Source: Micromonospora sp. NBC_01699 (GTDB taxonomy: Bacteria; Actinomycetota; Actinomycetes; Mycobacteriales; Micromonosporaceae). From it: 64,000 nt of DNA. This document shows positions 48,139 to 59,500 of the stretch, piece after piece. The first letter of the stretch is position 1, and each line of letters starts with the position of its first letter. Position numbers and translations under genes: made by a program. The stretch is taken from the NCBI RefSeq assembly GCF_036250065.1, contig NZ_CP109199.1, positions 4,836,001 through 4,900,000 on the forward strand, written 5' to 3'. Under the pieces are notes generated by a model, which worked only from the letters and a program-made list of their open reading frames with translations, was not told where the DNA came from and searched no databases.

Positions 48139-49029
48139 TCAGAGCACGTGCAGCCGCTTCATCACCATCAGCAGTTCCTCGCGCGACTCGGGGTCGATCC
48201 GACGCAGCGGTGACCGGACGTGGGCGCTGGCTATCACGCCCATGGCCGCCACCACCTCCTTGAAGCGCGCGATGAAGTTCCGCTCGGGGATGGAGATGGC
48301 GACCATCGCCGGGAGCAGCGTGTTGGTGAAGATCGTGTACGCCTCGTCCAGGTCGCCCCGGTGGTACGCCTCGTGCACCGCCATGACCTCGCGGGGCTGG
48401 ATGTTGCCGGTGGCGATCGTGCTGCCGACCGCACCGGCCCGGAAGGTGCTCAGCAGCGCGCTGTCCTCGCCGGCGAGCGGGACGACGCCCGGCGCCAGGC
48501 GGAGGATGTCGCTGGCCCGCTCCGGGTCGGTGAACGCCAGCTTGGCGTACTTCACGTTGGACGCCCGCTTGGCGACCTCGGCGACGACCTCGGCCGGAAC
48601 GGGGATCCTGCCGGCACCGTCGTACAGCATGATCGGCAGGTCGGTCGACCGGGCCACCGTCGTGAAGTGCTCGATCTGCGCCGCCGGCGACAGGTCGAAA
48701 TAGAGCGGGGGCAGCACCATCAGACAGTCGGCGCCGGCCTCCCGCGCGGCCTGGCTGAGTTCGATCGCGGCGGCGGTGCCGTCGGCGCCGACGCCGACGG
48801 TGACCGGCACCCGGCCGGCGACCCGGGTCACGACGTTGCGCATGACCTCGACCCGCTCGGCGGTGGACAGGGTGAAGAACTCGCCCGTCGTGCCCAGCGC
48901 GATGATTCCCTGGATGCCACCGCCCAGCACGAAGTCGATGAGCGACGCCATCGACTTGTGATCGAGCTCTCCGGAGTCGTCGAACGGGGTCACCACGAGG
49001 GTGTTGGCCCCACCCGGTACGAGGTCCAT
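48139..49029 (-). CDS. DHDPS/N-acetylneuraminate lyase-family aldolase
   Basis: This is a 296-residue class I lyase, about the length of E. coli DapA (292). Key residues are present: GTTGE (pyruvate carboxylate binding), the catalytic Tyr in LYDGAGR, and the Schiff-base Lys in VKYAKLAF. The Arg five residues after that Tyr matches DapA Arg138. The usual Tyr-Asn-x-Pro motif is instead Tyr-Asp-Gly-Ala, so the second substrate may differ from aspartate semialdehyde. Family members join pyruvate to an aldehyde or do the reverse. Next to an aminotransferase and a hydroxylase, a plausible job is building a 2-oxo acid that is then aminated to a non-proteinogenic amino acid. The ribosome site GAGAGGA (49036-49042) is six bases before the ATG. 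A housekeeping DapA paralogue recruited to the cluster is the alternative. Confidence 0.85.
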   Translation of the reverse strand: MDLVPGGANTLVVTPFDDSGELDHKSMASLIDFVLGGGIQGIIALGTTGEFFTLSTAERVEVMRNVVTRVAGRVPVTVGVGADGTAAAIELSQAAREAGADCLMVLPPLYFDLSPAAQIEHFTTVARSTDLPIMLYDGAGRIPVPAEVVAEVAKRASNVKYAKLAFTDPERASDILRLAPGVVPLAGEDSALLSTFRAGAVGSTIATGNIQPREVMAVHEAYHRGDLDEAYTIFTNTLLPAMVAISIPERNFIARFKEVVAAMGVIASAHVRSPLRRIDPESREELLMVMKRLHVL

Positions 49030-49156
49030 GATGCGTCCTCTCTTCTTCGTGTACCGCGGGCCGGACGGACCGCGGCGCCGCCGGGCGGAGACCGCCGGCA
49101 GGTGCCGGCCGGGGACCGTCTCGACGGGAACGTCCGTGGATGCAGCGGCCGGAAGC

Positions 49157-49984
49157 TCAGAAATCAGGTACGAAGGGCGCGACGCCGATGATCAGGATCG
49201 AGCGCTGACCGGGGCCCGGGGATTCGTCGCCCAGCCGCACGGCGCTGACGTGGTGGCTGACCCGGTGGTCGTGCACCACGTACGTGTCCAGCGGCTGGGT
49301 CAGCGTGAACTGGGCGTGGATCGCCTCCGGCGCGAGTTCCTCGGGCTGTCGCCCGGCGCTCTCCGGGGTGGCGATGACGTTCTCGCCGCCGACCACGTTG
49401 TGGCAGTCGACCAGGTGCGCGAAGGTGAACATGGTCGCCCCGCCGTCCTGGTGCAGACAGTTCGGCGACGAGACGGCGGCCTCGCCCGGATTGTGCACGG
49501 CGAGCTTCACCATATGCAGCCCGATGTAGATCGGGGTTCGGGTCAGCTCCTCAAGCCACTGCACGCGGGCGACGTCCGACCGGAGGATCTGTAGCAGCAG
49601 CGGATTCACCCGGAGCTCGTCGGGCACTTCCGGAAAGCGCCTACGCAATTTCGTGAAATCCGGATTGTAGCGACCCTGATAGTATTCCGCGACGGATCCG
49701 TACACGTCGTCCGAAACGCCGGGAATCCAGAACAGACCGTCATTCCACGGCAGATACACGAGCTGTGAGTACCGGCGGAAACGGTTGCTGCCCGGCGCGT
49801 AAGAGTCCGGTGGAAGGTCGGCGAAGGCGGCAGCTAGCTGCCGGAACCCCTCCGGGTGCTCGTCCGCCGAGAAGCCGAAGTCCGCAGCCCGGCCGCGGGC
49901 GAAGCCGCGTTCGGCCAGGCTGTCCGCATTCGCGTCCGGGCGATCCGGTAAGACCAAAGTCGTCTCGGGTCGACTCCCGTCCAT
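49157..49984 (-). CDS. 2OG-Fe(II) dioxygenase, amino-acid hydroxylase type (PF10014-like)
   Basis: This is a 275-residue predicted non-haem iron, 2-oxoglutarate-dependent oxygenase. The iron facial triad is visible as CLHQDGG (HxD, about residue 170) and a distal His in YVVHDHRVSHHVSAVRL, followed by an Arg/Ser stretch (RSILIIG) typical of 2OG binding. The HQDG, GGEN and PLDT-HDHRVSHH signatures resemble the family that contains isoleucine dioxygenase IDO and the pipecolate hydroxylase GetF, which hydroxylate free amino acids. The start is set by an AGAGGGG ribosome site (49991-49997) six bases before the ATG. It is the first of three small genes between NRPS-A and NRPS-B, so it probably prepares or modifies a residue of the peptide. 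The substrate cannot be read from the sequence; action on a carrier-bound residue is possible. Confidence 0.85.
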   Translation of the reverse strand: MDGSRPETTLVLPDRPDANADSLAERGFARGRAADFGFSADEHPEGFRQLAAAFADLPPDSYAPGSNRFRRYSQLVYLPWNDGLFWIPGVSDDVYGSVAEYYQGRYNPDFTKLRRRFPEVPDELRVNPLLLQILRSDVARVQWLEELTRTPIYIGLHMVKLAVHNPGEAAVSSPNCLHQDGGATMFTFAHLVDCHNVVGGENVIATPESAGRQPEELAPEAIHAQFTLTQPLDTYVVHDHRVSHHVSAVRLGDESPGPGQRSILIIGVAPFVPDF

Positions 49985-50338
49985 GAATTGCCCCTCTCTC
50001 GGTCTGCTTACGCCTCACCGACGGTGACAAGAATTGGTCGACAGCAGTGAATCACGTCTTTGATGCGGTGGCCAGGAATCGTACGCGGACAATTGATCGG
50101 GCGTAGACGCTCACGACGGTGTCGTGGAATGCGGCGGCGGCCGGACGGCCGGCGGCGCACGCTCAACTGCGTGGCGGCGGCGGTTGAACGCGTCCGTGAG
50201 CGCCTGCTTGAACGCGCTGGCGGGCGGCGCCCGTCCACGGCGGGACGACGACCGGGCGGCGGCCGCACGTGCCGCCGTCGAGGAACCCGGACGGTCCCGG
50301 GTTCCTCGACGAGGCCGGCGGCGTCGCCCGGTTGTCGG
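49985..50338. other. 354-bp intergenic region between NRPS-A and the dioxygenase gene
   Basis: No credible gene lies here. The right part holds the hairpin at 50276-50311. The part nearest the dioxygenase (about 49985-50100) is less GC-rich than its surroundings and is the likeliest place for a promoter driving the downstream genes, but I see no convincing -35/-10 pair. The ribosome site of the dioxygenase gene is at 49991-49997. Confidence 0.5.
50276..50311 (-). terminator. Strong hairpin 27 bases after the NRPS-A stop codon
   Basis: There is a perfect 15-base inverted repeat (arms 50276-50290 and 50297-50311) around a 6-base loop. It lies just downstream of the NRPS-A stop on the transcribed strand. 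No U-tract follows, which is common for actinomycete terminator-like hairpins. It could instead be an mRNA-stabilising or attenuating structure, because the next genes have the same orientation. Confidence 0.6.
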
Positions 50339-53300
50339 TCAGTCGCCGCGCCGCATCGGGCGCAGCGCCGGCCGGGCCGCGACGGCGGTGGTGGTGGCGG
50401 CGATCCGACGGGCCAGCCCCGCCGGGGTGGGCGCCTCGAACAGCTCCCGGATCCCGACCTCTGCTCCCAGACGTTCCCGGATCCGGGCGATGACGTCGAT
50501 CGCCAGCAGCGAGTGGCCGCCCAGCTCGAAGAAGTCGTCGTCGGCGGTGACGCTGCCCAGGCCCAGCGCGGCGGCGAACGCGGCGCAGATCGCCTCCTCC
50601 TCCGGCGTGGCCGGCGGCCGGCCCAGGCCGGCCCCGGCGGCGTGGTCGGGCGCCGGCAACGCCCGCCGGTCCAGCTTGCCGTTGGGGGTCAGCGGTATCG
50701 CGTCCACCACCACGATGGCGGACGGCACCATGTACTCCGGCAGTGTGGCCGCCGCCCCGGCACGGACCTCGGCAGGCAGCCCGTTGATGTCGGTCCCGTC
50801 GGCCGGCACCACGTAGCCGACCAGGCGACGGTCGCCGGGCGTGTCCTCGCGCAGCAGCGCCGCGGCCTGCCCGACGCCCGGGTGTGCGGCCAGCGCCGTC
50901 TGGACCTCACCGAGCTCGATCCGGAACCCGCGCAGCTTCACCTGGTCGTCGGCCCGGCCGAGGAACACCAGCTGCCCGTCGGCGGTCCACCGCACCAGGT
51001 CGCCGGTGCGGTACATCCGCTCGCCGGCCGCGCCGTACGGGCAGGCCACGAAGCGCTCCGCGGTGAGCCCGGAACGGCGCACGTAGCCGCGGGCGAGCTG
51101 GTCGCCGCCGACGTACAGCTCGCCGACGACCCCCGGTGGCACCGGTGCCAGCGACCGGTCGAGGACGAAGGCCCGGCTGTTGGCCAGCGGGCCGCCGAAC
51201 GGCACCGTGGCGCTACCGGCGCCGTCCGGGTCGACCGGTCCGGCCGCGACTATGACGGTTGCCTCGGTCGGCCCGTACGCGTGGGTCAGCCGCCGGTCCC
51301 GGGCCCAGGCCGCCGCCAGCGACGGCTCGATGCCCTCCGACCCGACCACCATCGACTCCACGCCGGCCAGGTCGTCCGGCGACAGCACACCGAGCAGCGA
51401 CGGCACTACGCTGGCCGACCGCACGCCGGTGCCGGCGACCAACTCGCGCAGCAGCGCCGGCTCGGCGCGTTGCGCGGCGGTGGCGACCACCAGCGTGCCA
51501 CCGCAGGCCAGGGTGACCGCCACGTCGAGCACGGAGGCGTCGAAGTTGAACGACGCGAATTGCAGCACCGGCACACCGGGGCCGACCCGCAGCACCGGCC
51601 GGAACACCTCGACCAGGTTGATCAGGCCGCCGTGCGGCACCGCTACCCCCTTCGGCCGCCCGGTGGAGCCAGAGGTGTAGATCACGTACGCCGGATGCGC
51701 GGGCAGCAGCGCCGGGCCGGCGACGGCACCGGCCACCGTGTCGGGTGCCGGTGCGTCGAGCAGCAGGCGCGGCGCTTCGTCGGGCAGCAGGTCGGCGTGC
51801 GCCCGGTCGGTCACGACCACGACGGGCTCGACGTCCCCGATCAGGTACGCGACCCGCTCGGCCGGCTGCTCCGGATCGATCGGCAGGTACGCCGCGCCGG
51901 CCTGCCAGGCCGCCACGATCGCCACGACCACGTCGAGGCCACGCGGCAGGTACAGACCCACCACGGTCTCCGGGCCGGCACCCAGGTTGCGCAGCGACCG
52001 GGCCAGGCGCCGGGCGCGGGCATCCAGCTCGGCGTAGCTGAGCGCCGCGTCGTCGTACCGCACCGCGACCGCGTCGGGGGTCTCGGCGGCCCGGGCGGCG
52101 ATCAGGTCCGGCACCAGTGTGCCGGGTACGTCGCGGCCGGTGTCGTTCCACTCCACCAGCACCCGGTGCCGCTCGGCCGGGCCGAACACGTCGACCGCGC
52201 CGACCCGCACCGCCGGGTCGGCGGTGACCGCGTCCAGGGTCCGGGCGAGGCGTTCCGCCAGCCGGCCGACCGTGGCCGCCTCGAACAGGTCGGCGGCGGC
52301 GATGAGCACACCGTCCACTCCGGCCGGTACGCCCGCCGCGTCGAAGGACTCGGCGACCACCAGCTCAAGGTCGAACTTGGCCACCGACAGCTCCGCCGGC
52401 ACCCCCTCGACCCGTATCTGGGGCAGGTCGACGACCGCGGCGGCGTTGTTCTGCAAGGTCAGCATCACCTGGAACAGCGGGTGCCGGGACAGCGACCGGG
52501 TCGGCGCCAGTTCCTCGACCAGCCGCTCGAACGGCACGTCCTGGTTGGCCAGCCCGGCCAGGCCGGCGTCCCGGACCCGGGTCAGCACCTCGTCGAAGGC
52601 CGGGTCGCCGGACAGGTCGACCCGGGTGACCACAGTGTTGACGAAGAATCCGACCAGGTCGTCCAGGGCCACGTCGGTGCGGCCGGCGTTGGTCGAACCG
52701 ATCGGCACGTCGGTGCCGGCACCCAACCGGGACAGCAGCACGGCGAGGGCCGCCTGGAGCACCATGAACACCGTCGCCCCCTCGGCCCGCGCCACCTCGC
52801 GCAGCCGCGCGTGCACGGCGGCCGGCAGGTGCACCGGCACCTCGTGCCCATGGTGCGAGGCGACGGCCGGACGGGGCCGGTCGGTCGGCAGGGCCAGCTC
52901 CTGCGGCGCGCCGTCGAGCGCCGCCCGCCAGTACGCGATCTGCCGCGACAGCAGGCTGTCCGGGTCGCCGTCGGCGCCGAGCAGCTCGCGCTGCCAGAGG
53001 GCGTAGTCGGCGTACTGGACCGGCAGCGGTTGCCAGTCCGGCGCCCGTCCGGCCGTCCGGGCCGCGTACGCGGTGGACAGGTCCCGGGCGAGCGGGTCGC
53101 GCGACCAGCCGTCGCCGGCGATGTGGTGCAGCACCAGCACCAGCACGTGCTCGTACGGTCCGACGGTCAGCAGCGACGCGCGCACCGGCGGCTCGACGGC
53201 GAGGTCGAACGGCCGTGCGGCGAGCGCCGCGACGGCGGCCGGCAGCCCGGCGGCCGGCACGGTGATGGTCGCCAGCTCCCCGCGCGGATCGGTCGGGTCG

Positions 53301-53509
53301 AGAATCCGCTGGTAGGGCTCGCCGTCGGCGGTCGGGAACGTCGTCCGCAGCGCCTCGTGCCGGTCGATCAGGTCGCGCAGTGCCGCGGCGAGCGCCGGCA
53401 CGTCGACCCGGCCGGTGAGCCGCACGGCGAGCGGCATGTTGTACGTCGCCCCGGGCCCTTCGAGTTGGTCGATGAACCAGAGCCGGCGCTGGGCGTACGA
53501 CAGTGGCAC
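50339..53509 (-). other. Module A5: C(LCL)-A(DALSVGAVIK)-T plus C-terminal tail
   Basis: The C core is HHIAGDGWS. The A pocket reads D235 A236 L239 S278 V299 G301 A322 V330 I331, identical to module C2, so both should load the same amino acid. I do not recognise the code; the pocket looks mostly hydrophobic. The T domain is followed by [11 protein letters not shown], a tail shared with the ends of NRPS-B and NRPS-C. Confidence 0.78.
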
Positions 53510-56500
53510 CCGCGGTGGCCGGAGCCGGGCGGTCAGCGACAGCCGCGCCGTGTCGGCGCCGGTCAGCCGCGCCGCCAGCCCGGCCGGGGTGGGCGCCTCG
53601 AACAGGGCCCGGATCTCCACCTCGACGCCGAGCACCGCCCGCAGCCGGCTGACGAGCCGCACCGCCAGCAGCGACTGCCCGCCCAGGGCGAAGAAGTCGT
53701 CGTCCACACCCACCCGGTCGACCCCGAGCAGACTGGCGAAAGCCACGCAGATGAGCTCCTCCCGCAGGTTCGCCGGACCCCGGCCGCCAACGCCGCCACG
53801 CAGGTCCGGCGCCGGCAGCGCCGCACGGTTCAGCTTCCCGTTCGCGGTCAGCGGCAACGCGTCCAGCAGCACCACCGCCGACGGCACCATGTAGTCCGGC
53901 AGCCGCTGCGCGGCCAGCCCGCGGACCAGGTCGGGCAGCGTGCCCGCCGCCTCCGGGCTGGTCGGCACGACGTAGCCGACCAGCCGGACGTCGCCGGGGA
54001 CGTCCTCGCGGACCACGACCGTGGCCTGTGCCACGCCGGGGTGTGCGGAGAGCACGGCGGCGATCTCGCCGGGCTCGATCCGGAAGCCACGGATCTTGAC
54101 CTGGTCGTCGGCCCGGCCGGCGAACAGCAGCTCCCCGTCGGCCGTCCACCGTGCCCGGTCGCCGGTGCGGTACATCCGCTCGCCGGCCGCGCCGTACGGG
54201 CAGGCCACGAATCGTTCCGAGGTGAGGCCGACGCGGCTCACGTAGCCGCGGGCCAGCCCGACGCCGGCGACGTACAGCTCACCGGCCACCCCGACCGGGA
54301 CCGGGGTGAGCCGGTCGTCGAGCACGAACGCCCGGGTGTTGAGCACCGGCGCGCCGATGGACACCTCCCGGGCGTCCGGGACGAACCGCCACAGGGTGGC
54401 GTCCACCGTGGTCTCGGTCGGGCCGTACGAGTTGAACATCCGCCGTCCCGGCGACCAGCGCGCCATCACGTCCGGCGGGCAGGACTCGCCGGCCACCACC
54501 AGCACCACGTCGGCGGCGACGGAGGTCTCGTCGAGGGTGGCCAGCACGGCCGGCGGCAGGGTCACGTGCGTCACCCCCCGCTCGGCGAGGAACGCCGGCA
54601 GCGCCGTGCCGAGCCTACGCTCGGTCGGGATCACCACCAGGGCGGCGCCGGTCAGCAGCGCCATCATCCACTCCCAGCCGAACGTGTCGAAGCTGGCCGA
54701 GGCGAACTGGCCGACCCGGGAGCCCGCGCCGACGCCGAGGAACTCGACGTGCCCGGCGACCAGGCTCGGCACGCCGGCGTGCGACACCAGGACGCCCTTG
54801 GGCCGGCCGGTCGATCCCGACGTGTAGATGACGTACGCCGGATTGGTGGGCCGGGCCCGCTCCCCCGGACGGGGCGTCACCGGGTCCCAGGCGGCCAACT
54901 CGGCGGTCAGCTCCGCGCCGTCGGTGACCAGCACCGGCACGTTCGACACGTCGGCGAGGACAGCGGCGGTGTCGGTGGTGGCCAGCACCACCGGCGGCTG
55001 CGCGTCCTGCAACATGTACGCGATCCGCTCGGCCGGATAGTCGGGGTCGACCGGCAGGTAGGCGCCGCCCGCCTTGAGCACGCCGAGCAGGGCGGTGGTC
55101 AGCGCGGCGCCGCGCGGCATGCAGACCGCGACGACCGACTCCGGGCCAACCCCCCGCGCGGCCAGCGAGCGGGCCAGCCGCTCGGCCCGCGCGTCGAGTT
55201 CGGCGTACGTCAGCTCGCCGTCCTCGGCCACGACGGCGGGTGCCTCCGGCGTCCGCTGGACCTGCCGCTCGAACAGTTCCGGGATCGTCGCGTCCGGCAC
55301 CTCGCTGGCGGTGTCGTTCCATTCGCGGAGCAGGCGCCGGTGCTCTCGCTCGTCCAGGACGTCCACGCCCTCCAACGGGCTGTCCGGTCCGCCGTCCAGT
55401 ACGGCGCCGAGCGTGTCGACGAGGTTCCGCGTGGTCGCGTGCAGCAACCCGCAGACCAGCTCGGGGTCGATCGGCGCGACCGCGTCGATGGCGAGCGCGA
55501 GCTGGTCACCGTCGTCCTCGACCACCACCGACAGGGGATAGTTGGTGGGCTCGTCGGAGTGCACCATCCGGATCCCGGCCAGCGCCACGTCCTCCGGGTT
55601 CACCGTGGTGTTGTGCCGGTAGTTGAAGATCGACGTGAACAGCGGCAGGTCGGCGGCGACGGCGCTGGCCCGCTGGGCGACCGCCAGCGGCGCATGCTCG
55701 TGCTCCATCAGCTCGGCGAGCTGGTCGCGCATCGTGGCGACCGCGGTGGACGTGTCCCGGTCGTCGATCCGCACCCGTACCGGCAGCATGTTCATGAACG
55801 GGCCGGGCACCCGGTCGGCGCCGGCGCCGGCGTTCATCCGGCCGAACAGCACGGTGGCGAACACGACGTCATGGCGGCCGGACAGGGCGGCGAGCACTCG
55901 GGCCCAGGCCACGTGCAGGACGGTGGCCGGGCTGGCACCCAGCCGCCGGGAGACGTCCCGGACCCGGGCCGACAGCGCGGGTGGAAACTCGCGGACGCCG
56001 CGCACCACGCCGCTGCCGCTGCCGAGCACGTCGGTCACCCCGAACGGCGCGGTGGGCTCGTCCACGTCGCCGAGCAGGCCGGCGAAGTAACGCTCGTGCT
56101 CCTCCTCGGCCATGCCGCCCCGGGTTTGGGCGACGAAGTCGCGGAACGGCAGTGCCGGCGGCAGCTCCTCACCACGGTCGGTGAGGAAGGCCCGCAACTC
56201 GGCCAGCGCGACGTCCATGCCGGTGTGGTCCTCCACCATGTGGTGAACGCGGATCAGCGCCAGCCAGCGGTCGCCGTCCGGGACCCGGGCCACGCTGAGG
56301 TCCAGCAGCGGCGCGCGGTCCAGCGGCATCGCCATCCCGGTCGCGGCGATCAGCGCGGCCACCGGGTCGTGCGCCCCCGCCGGCAGGGTGACCTCGGTGA
56401 CCGGCAGCACGGCGTACCGCCGGACCACCTGCACCGGCTCGGTGAGTCCTTCCCAGACGATCGAGGTGCGGTAGATGTCGTGCCGGTCGACGACCCGTTG

Positions 56501-59500
56501 CAGCGCGGCGACGAAGTCGTCGAGCCGCGACCGGGAGTCCATCTCCAGCACCATCGGCCGGATGTACGCGTCGTCGCCGCCGTCGGCCAGCAGGTAGTGG
56601 AAGAGGATGCCCTCCTGGAGCGGGGCGAGGGGGTAGATGTCGGCGATGTTGGCGGCGCCGCCGTCGACGGTGGCGGCGATCCGGTCGACCTGCTCGGCGG
56701 TCAGGTCGACCAGCGGCAGCATGTCCGGGGTGATCTCGGTGGCGTCGATCGGGATCCGATTGGCGGGCACCTCCACCTGCCGAGCGCCGGTGTTGGCCGC
56801 CAGCGCAGCCGGAGTAGGAGTCTGGAAGAACGCCCGCACCGGCACCGCGACCCCGCGTTGGCGCAGCCACTCCACCAACCGCACCACGGCGAGCGAGTGC
56901 CCACCGAGCGCGAAGAAGTCGTCGTCCACGCCCACGGTGTCGAGGCCGAGAATCTCGGCGAAGGCGGCACAGAGCAGTTCTTCACGCGCGTTCGCCGGGC
57001 CACGACCGGAACCGGCGGTGAACTCCGGGTCCGGCAGCGCGCGGCGGTCGAGCTTGCCGTTCGCCGTGACCGGCAGTGCATCGAGCACCACCACGGCGGC
57101 GGGAACCATGTACTCCGGCAACCGCCGGCTCACGTGTTCCCGGACACCGGCGCCGTCACCGCCGACGACGTACGCGATGAGCTTGTCGTCGCGGACGATG
57201 ACAGCGGCCTGGGTCACCTCCGGGCACGCGGCCACGGCGGCCTGCACCTCACCCAACTCGATCCGGAACCCACGCAGCTTCACCTGCTCATCCGTACGAC
57301 CCAGATAGTCCAGTCGCCCGTCAGCGGTCCAGCGCACCAGATCACCCGTGCGATACAACCGCCCACCCGACTCGAACGGATCGGCAACGAACCGCTCACC
57401 CGTCAACCCGGCCCGGTTCACATAACCGCGAGCGAGCTGCACACCAGCGAGGTACAACTCCCCGGCCACACCCGGCGGGACGGGTTGCAGGTTGGCGTCG
57501 AGCACATACGTGCGGGTATTCGCGACCGGCTCACCGATCGTCACGAGCGCACCCGACTCGCACCGGGCAGCGGTAACGTCGACCGACGCCTCCGTCGGCC
57601 CGTACAGGTTATGCAGTTCGACGTCGGGAAGCGCGGCCAGGAAGCGGTCCTGGACAGTGGCCGGCAGCGCCTCACCCGAACAGATCACCCGGGTAAGGCC
57701 GGTGCAGGACTCCGCCACCGGCAGGAACGCCTCCAACATCGACGGCACAAAATGCACCGTCGACACCCGCTCAGCGTCAATAAGCTGCGTCAGATAAGCC
57801 GGATCACGGTGACCCCCCGGACGCGCCACCACCAAAGTCGCGCCCTCCAACAACGGCCAGAAGAACTCCCACACCGACACATCGAACGTGAACGGCGTCT
57901 TCTGCACCACCCGATCCGCAGCCGACAACCCGAACCGGTCCTGCATCCACCGCAACCGGTTCACAATCCCCGCATGCGAAACAACCACACCCTTCGGACG
58001 ACCCGACGACCCCGACGTAAACAACACATACGCCGGATGATCCGCACACACATCCACCAACGTCTCCGGCACCGGACCATCCAGGCCGGTGATCGAATCC
58101 AGAACCACGACCGGACGGGCATCCTCCACCAACAACGCCACCCGCTCCACCGGATACGACGGATCAATCGGCAAATACGCCCCACCCGCCTTCAACACAC
58201 CCAACAACGCCACCACCAAATCAACACCACGCTCCAACCGCACCCCCACCACCGACTCCGGACCCACACCCGCAGCCCGCAAATACCGGGCGACCCTATC
58301 CGCCCGAGCATCCACCTCCGCATACGTAAACTGCTCACCCTCGAACACCACCGCCACCGCACCCGGCGACACAGCCACCCGCCCCGCGAACAACTCCGGC
58401 AACGTCCCACCAACCGGATACGACACCGAGGTGTCATTCCACTCCACCAGCACCCGGGAACGCTCGTCCGCGTCCATCACGTCAACGCTGCTCAGTGGGC
58501 GCTCGGCGTCGTCCGCGAGCGCGTCGAGCACGCGGACGAAGCGGCTCAGCAGTTGGCCCGCGGTGGTGGGTTCGAAGAGGTCCGCCGAGGCGATCAGCTC
58601 TCCGGCCAGGCCGGCCGGCGCACCCTTGTTGTCGAAGGTCTCGGCGAGGCTGAACTCAAGGTCGAACTTCGCCGCGGTACTCGGCACCGGGCGTTCCTGG
58701 GCGTGCAGCCCCGGCAGGTCGAGCGTCGCGGCGGCGTTGTTCTGCAACGTCAACATCGTCTGGAACAGCGGGTGGCGGGCCAGCGACCGGGCCGGGGCTA
58801 GTTCCTCGACCAGCCGCTCGAACGGCACGTCCTGGTTGCCGAGACCGGCCAGGGCGCTCTCCCGTACCCGGACGAGCACGTCGCGCAGGGTCGGGTCGCC
58901 GGAGAGATCGGTGCGCAGGACCAGCGTGTTGACGAAGAAGCCGACCAGGTCGTCCAACGCCTCGTCGGTGCGCCCGGCGACCGCCATGCCGATCGGGATG
59001 TCGGTGCCGGCCCCGAGCCGCGACAGCAGTACGGCGACGGCGGCTTGCAGCACCATCGAGACCGTCACGCCCTCGGTCCGGGCCAGCTCACGGAGCCGGG
59101 CGTGCAGCGCGGCGGGCACCTCGACGCTCATGGGGTGGCCGCGGTGTCCGGGCACCGCCGGGCGGGCGTGGTCGTACGGCAGGGCCAGTTCCTCCGGCGC
59201 GCCGGCCAGGGTGTCCCGCCAGTAGGCGACCTGCGCGGACAGCAGCGTGCCGTCCGGGTCCCGCTCGTCGCCGAGCAGCTCGCGCTGCCACAGCGCGTAG
59301 TCGGCGTACTGGACCGGTAGCGGCTCCCACGCCGGGGCATGTCCGGCGAGTCGCGCGGCGTACGCGGCGGACAGGTCGCGGGCGAGCGGGCCGACCGACC
59401 AGCCGTCGCTGGCGATGTGGTGCACCACGAGGAGCAGCACGTGCTCGTCGGGCGCGGTGGAGAACAGCCGGGCCCGGACCGGCACTTCGCGGGCCAGGTC

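Noticed and set aside
49985-50100. A -35/-10 promoter before the dioxygenase gene (TTGTCA ... TAAGCA)
   Set aside because: The spacing is only 14 bases and the -10 match is poor, so I list the region only as a possible promoter location.
50060-58801. Plus-strand open frame of 2913 codons opposite NRPS-A
   Set aside because: It is Arg/His/Pro/Gln-rich with no domain resemblance and lies antisense to a clear NRPS. High-GC codon bias leaves this antisense frame free of stops.
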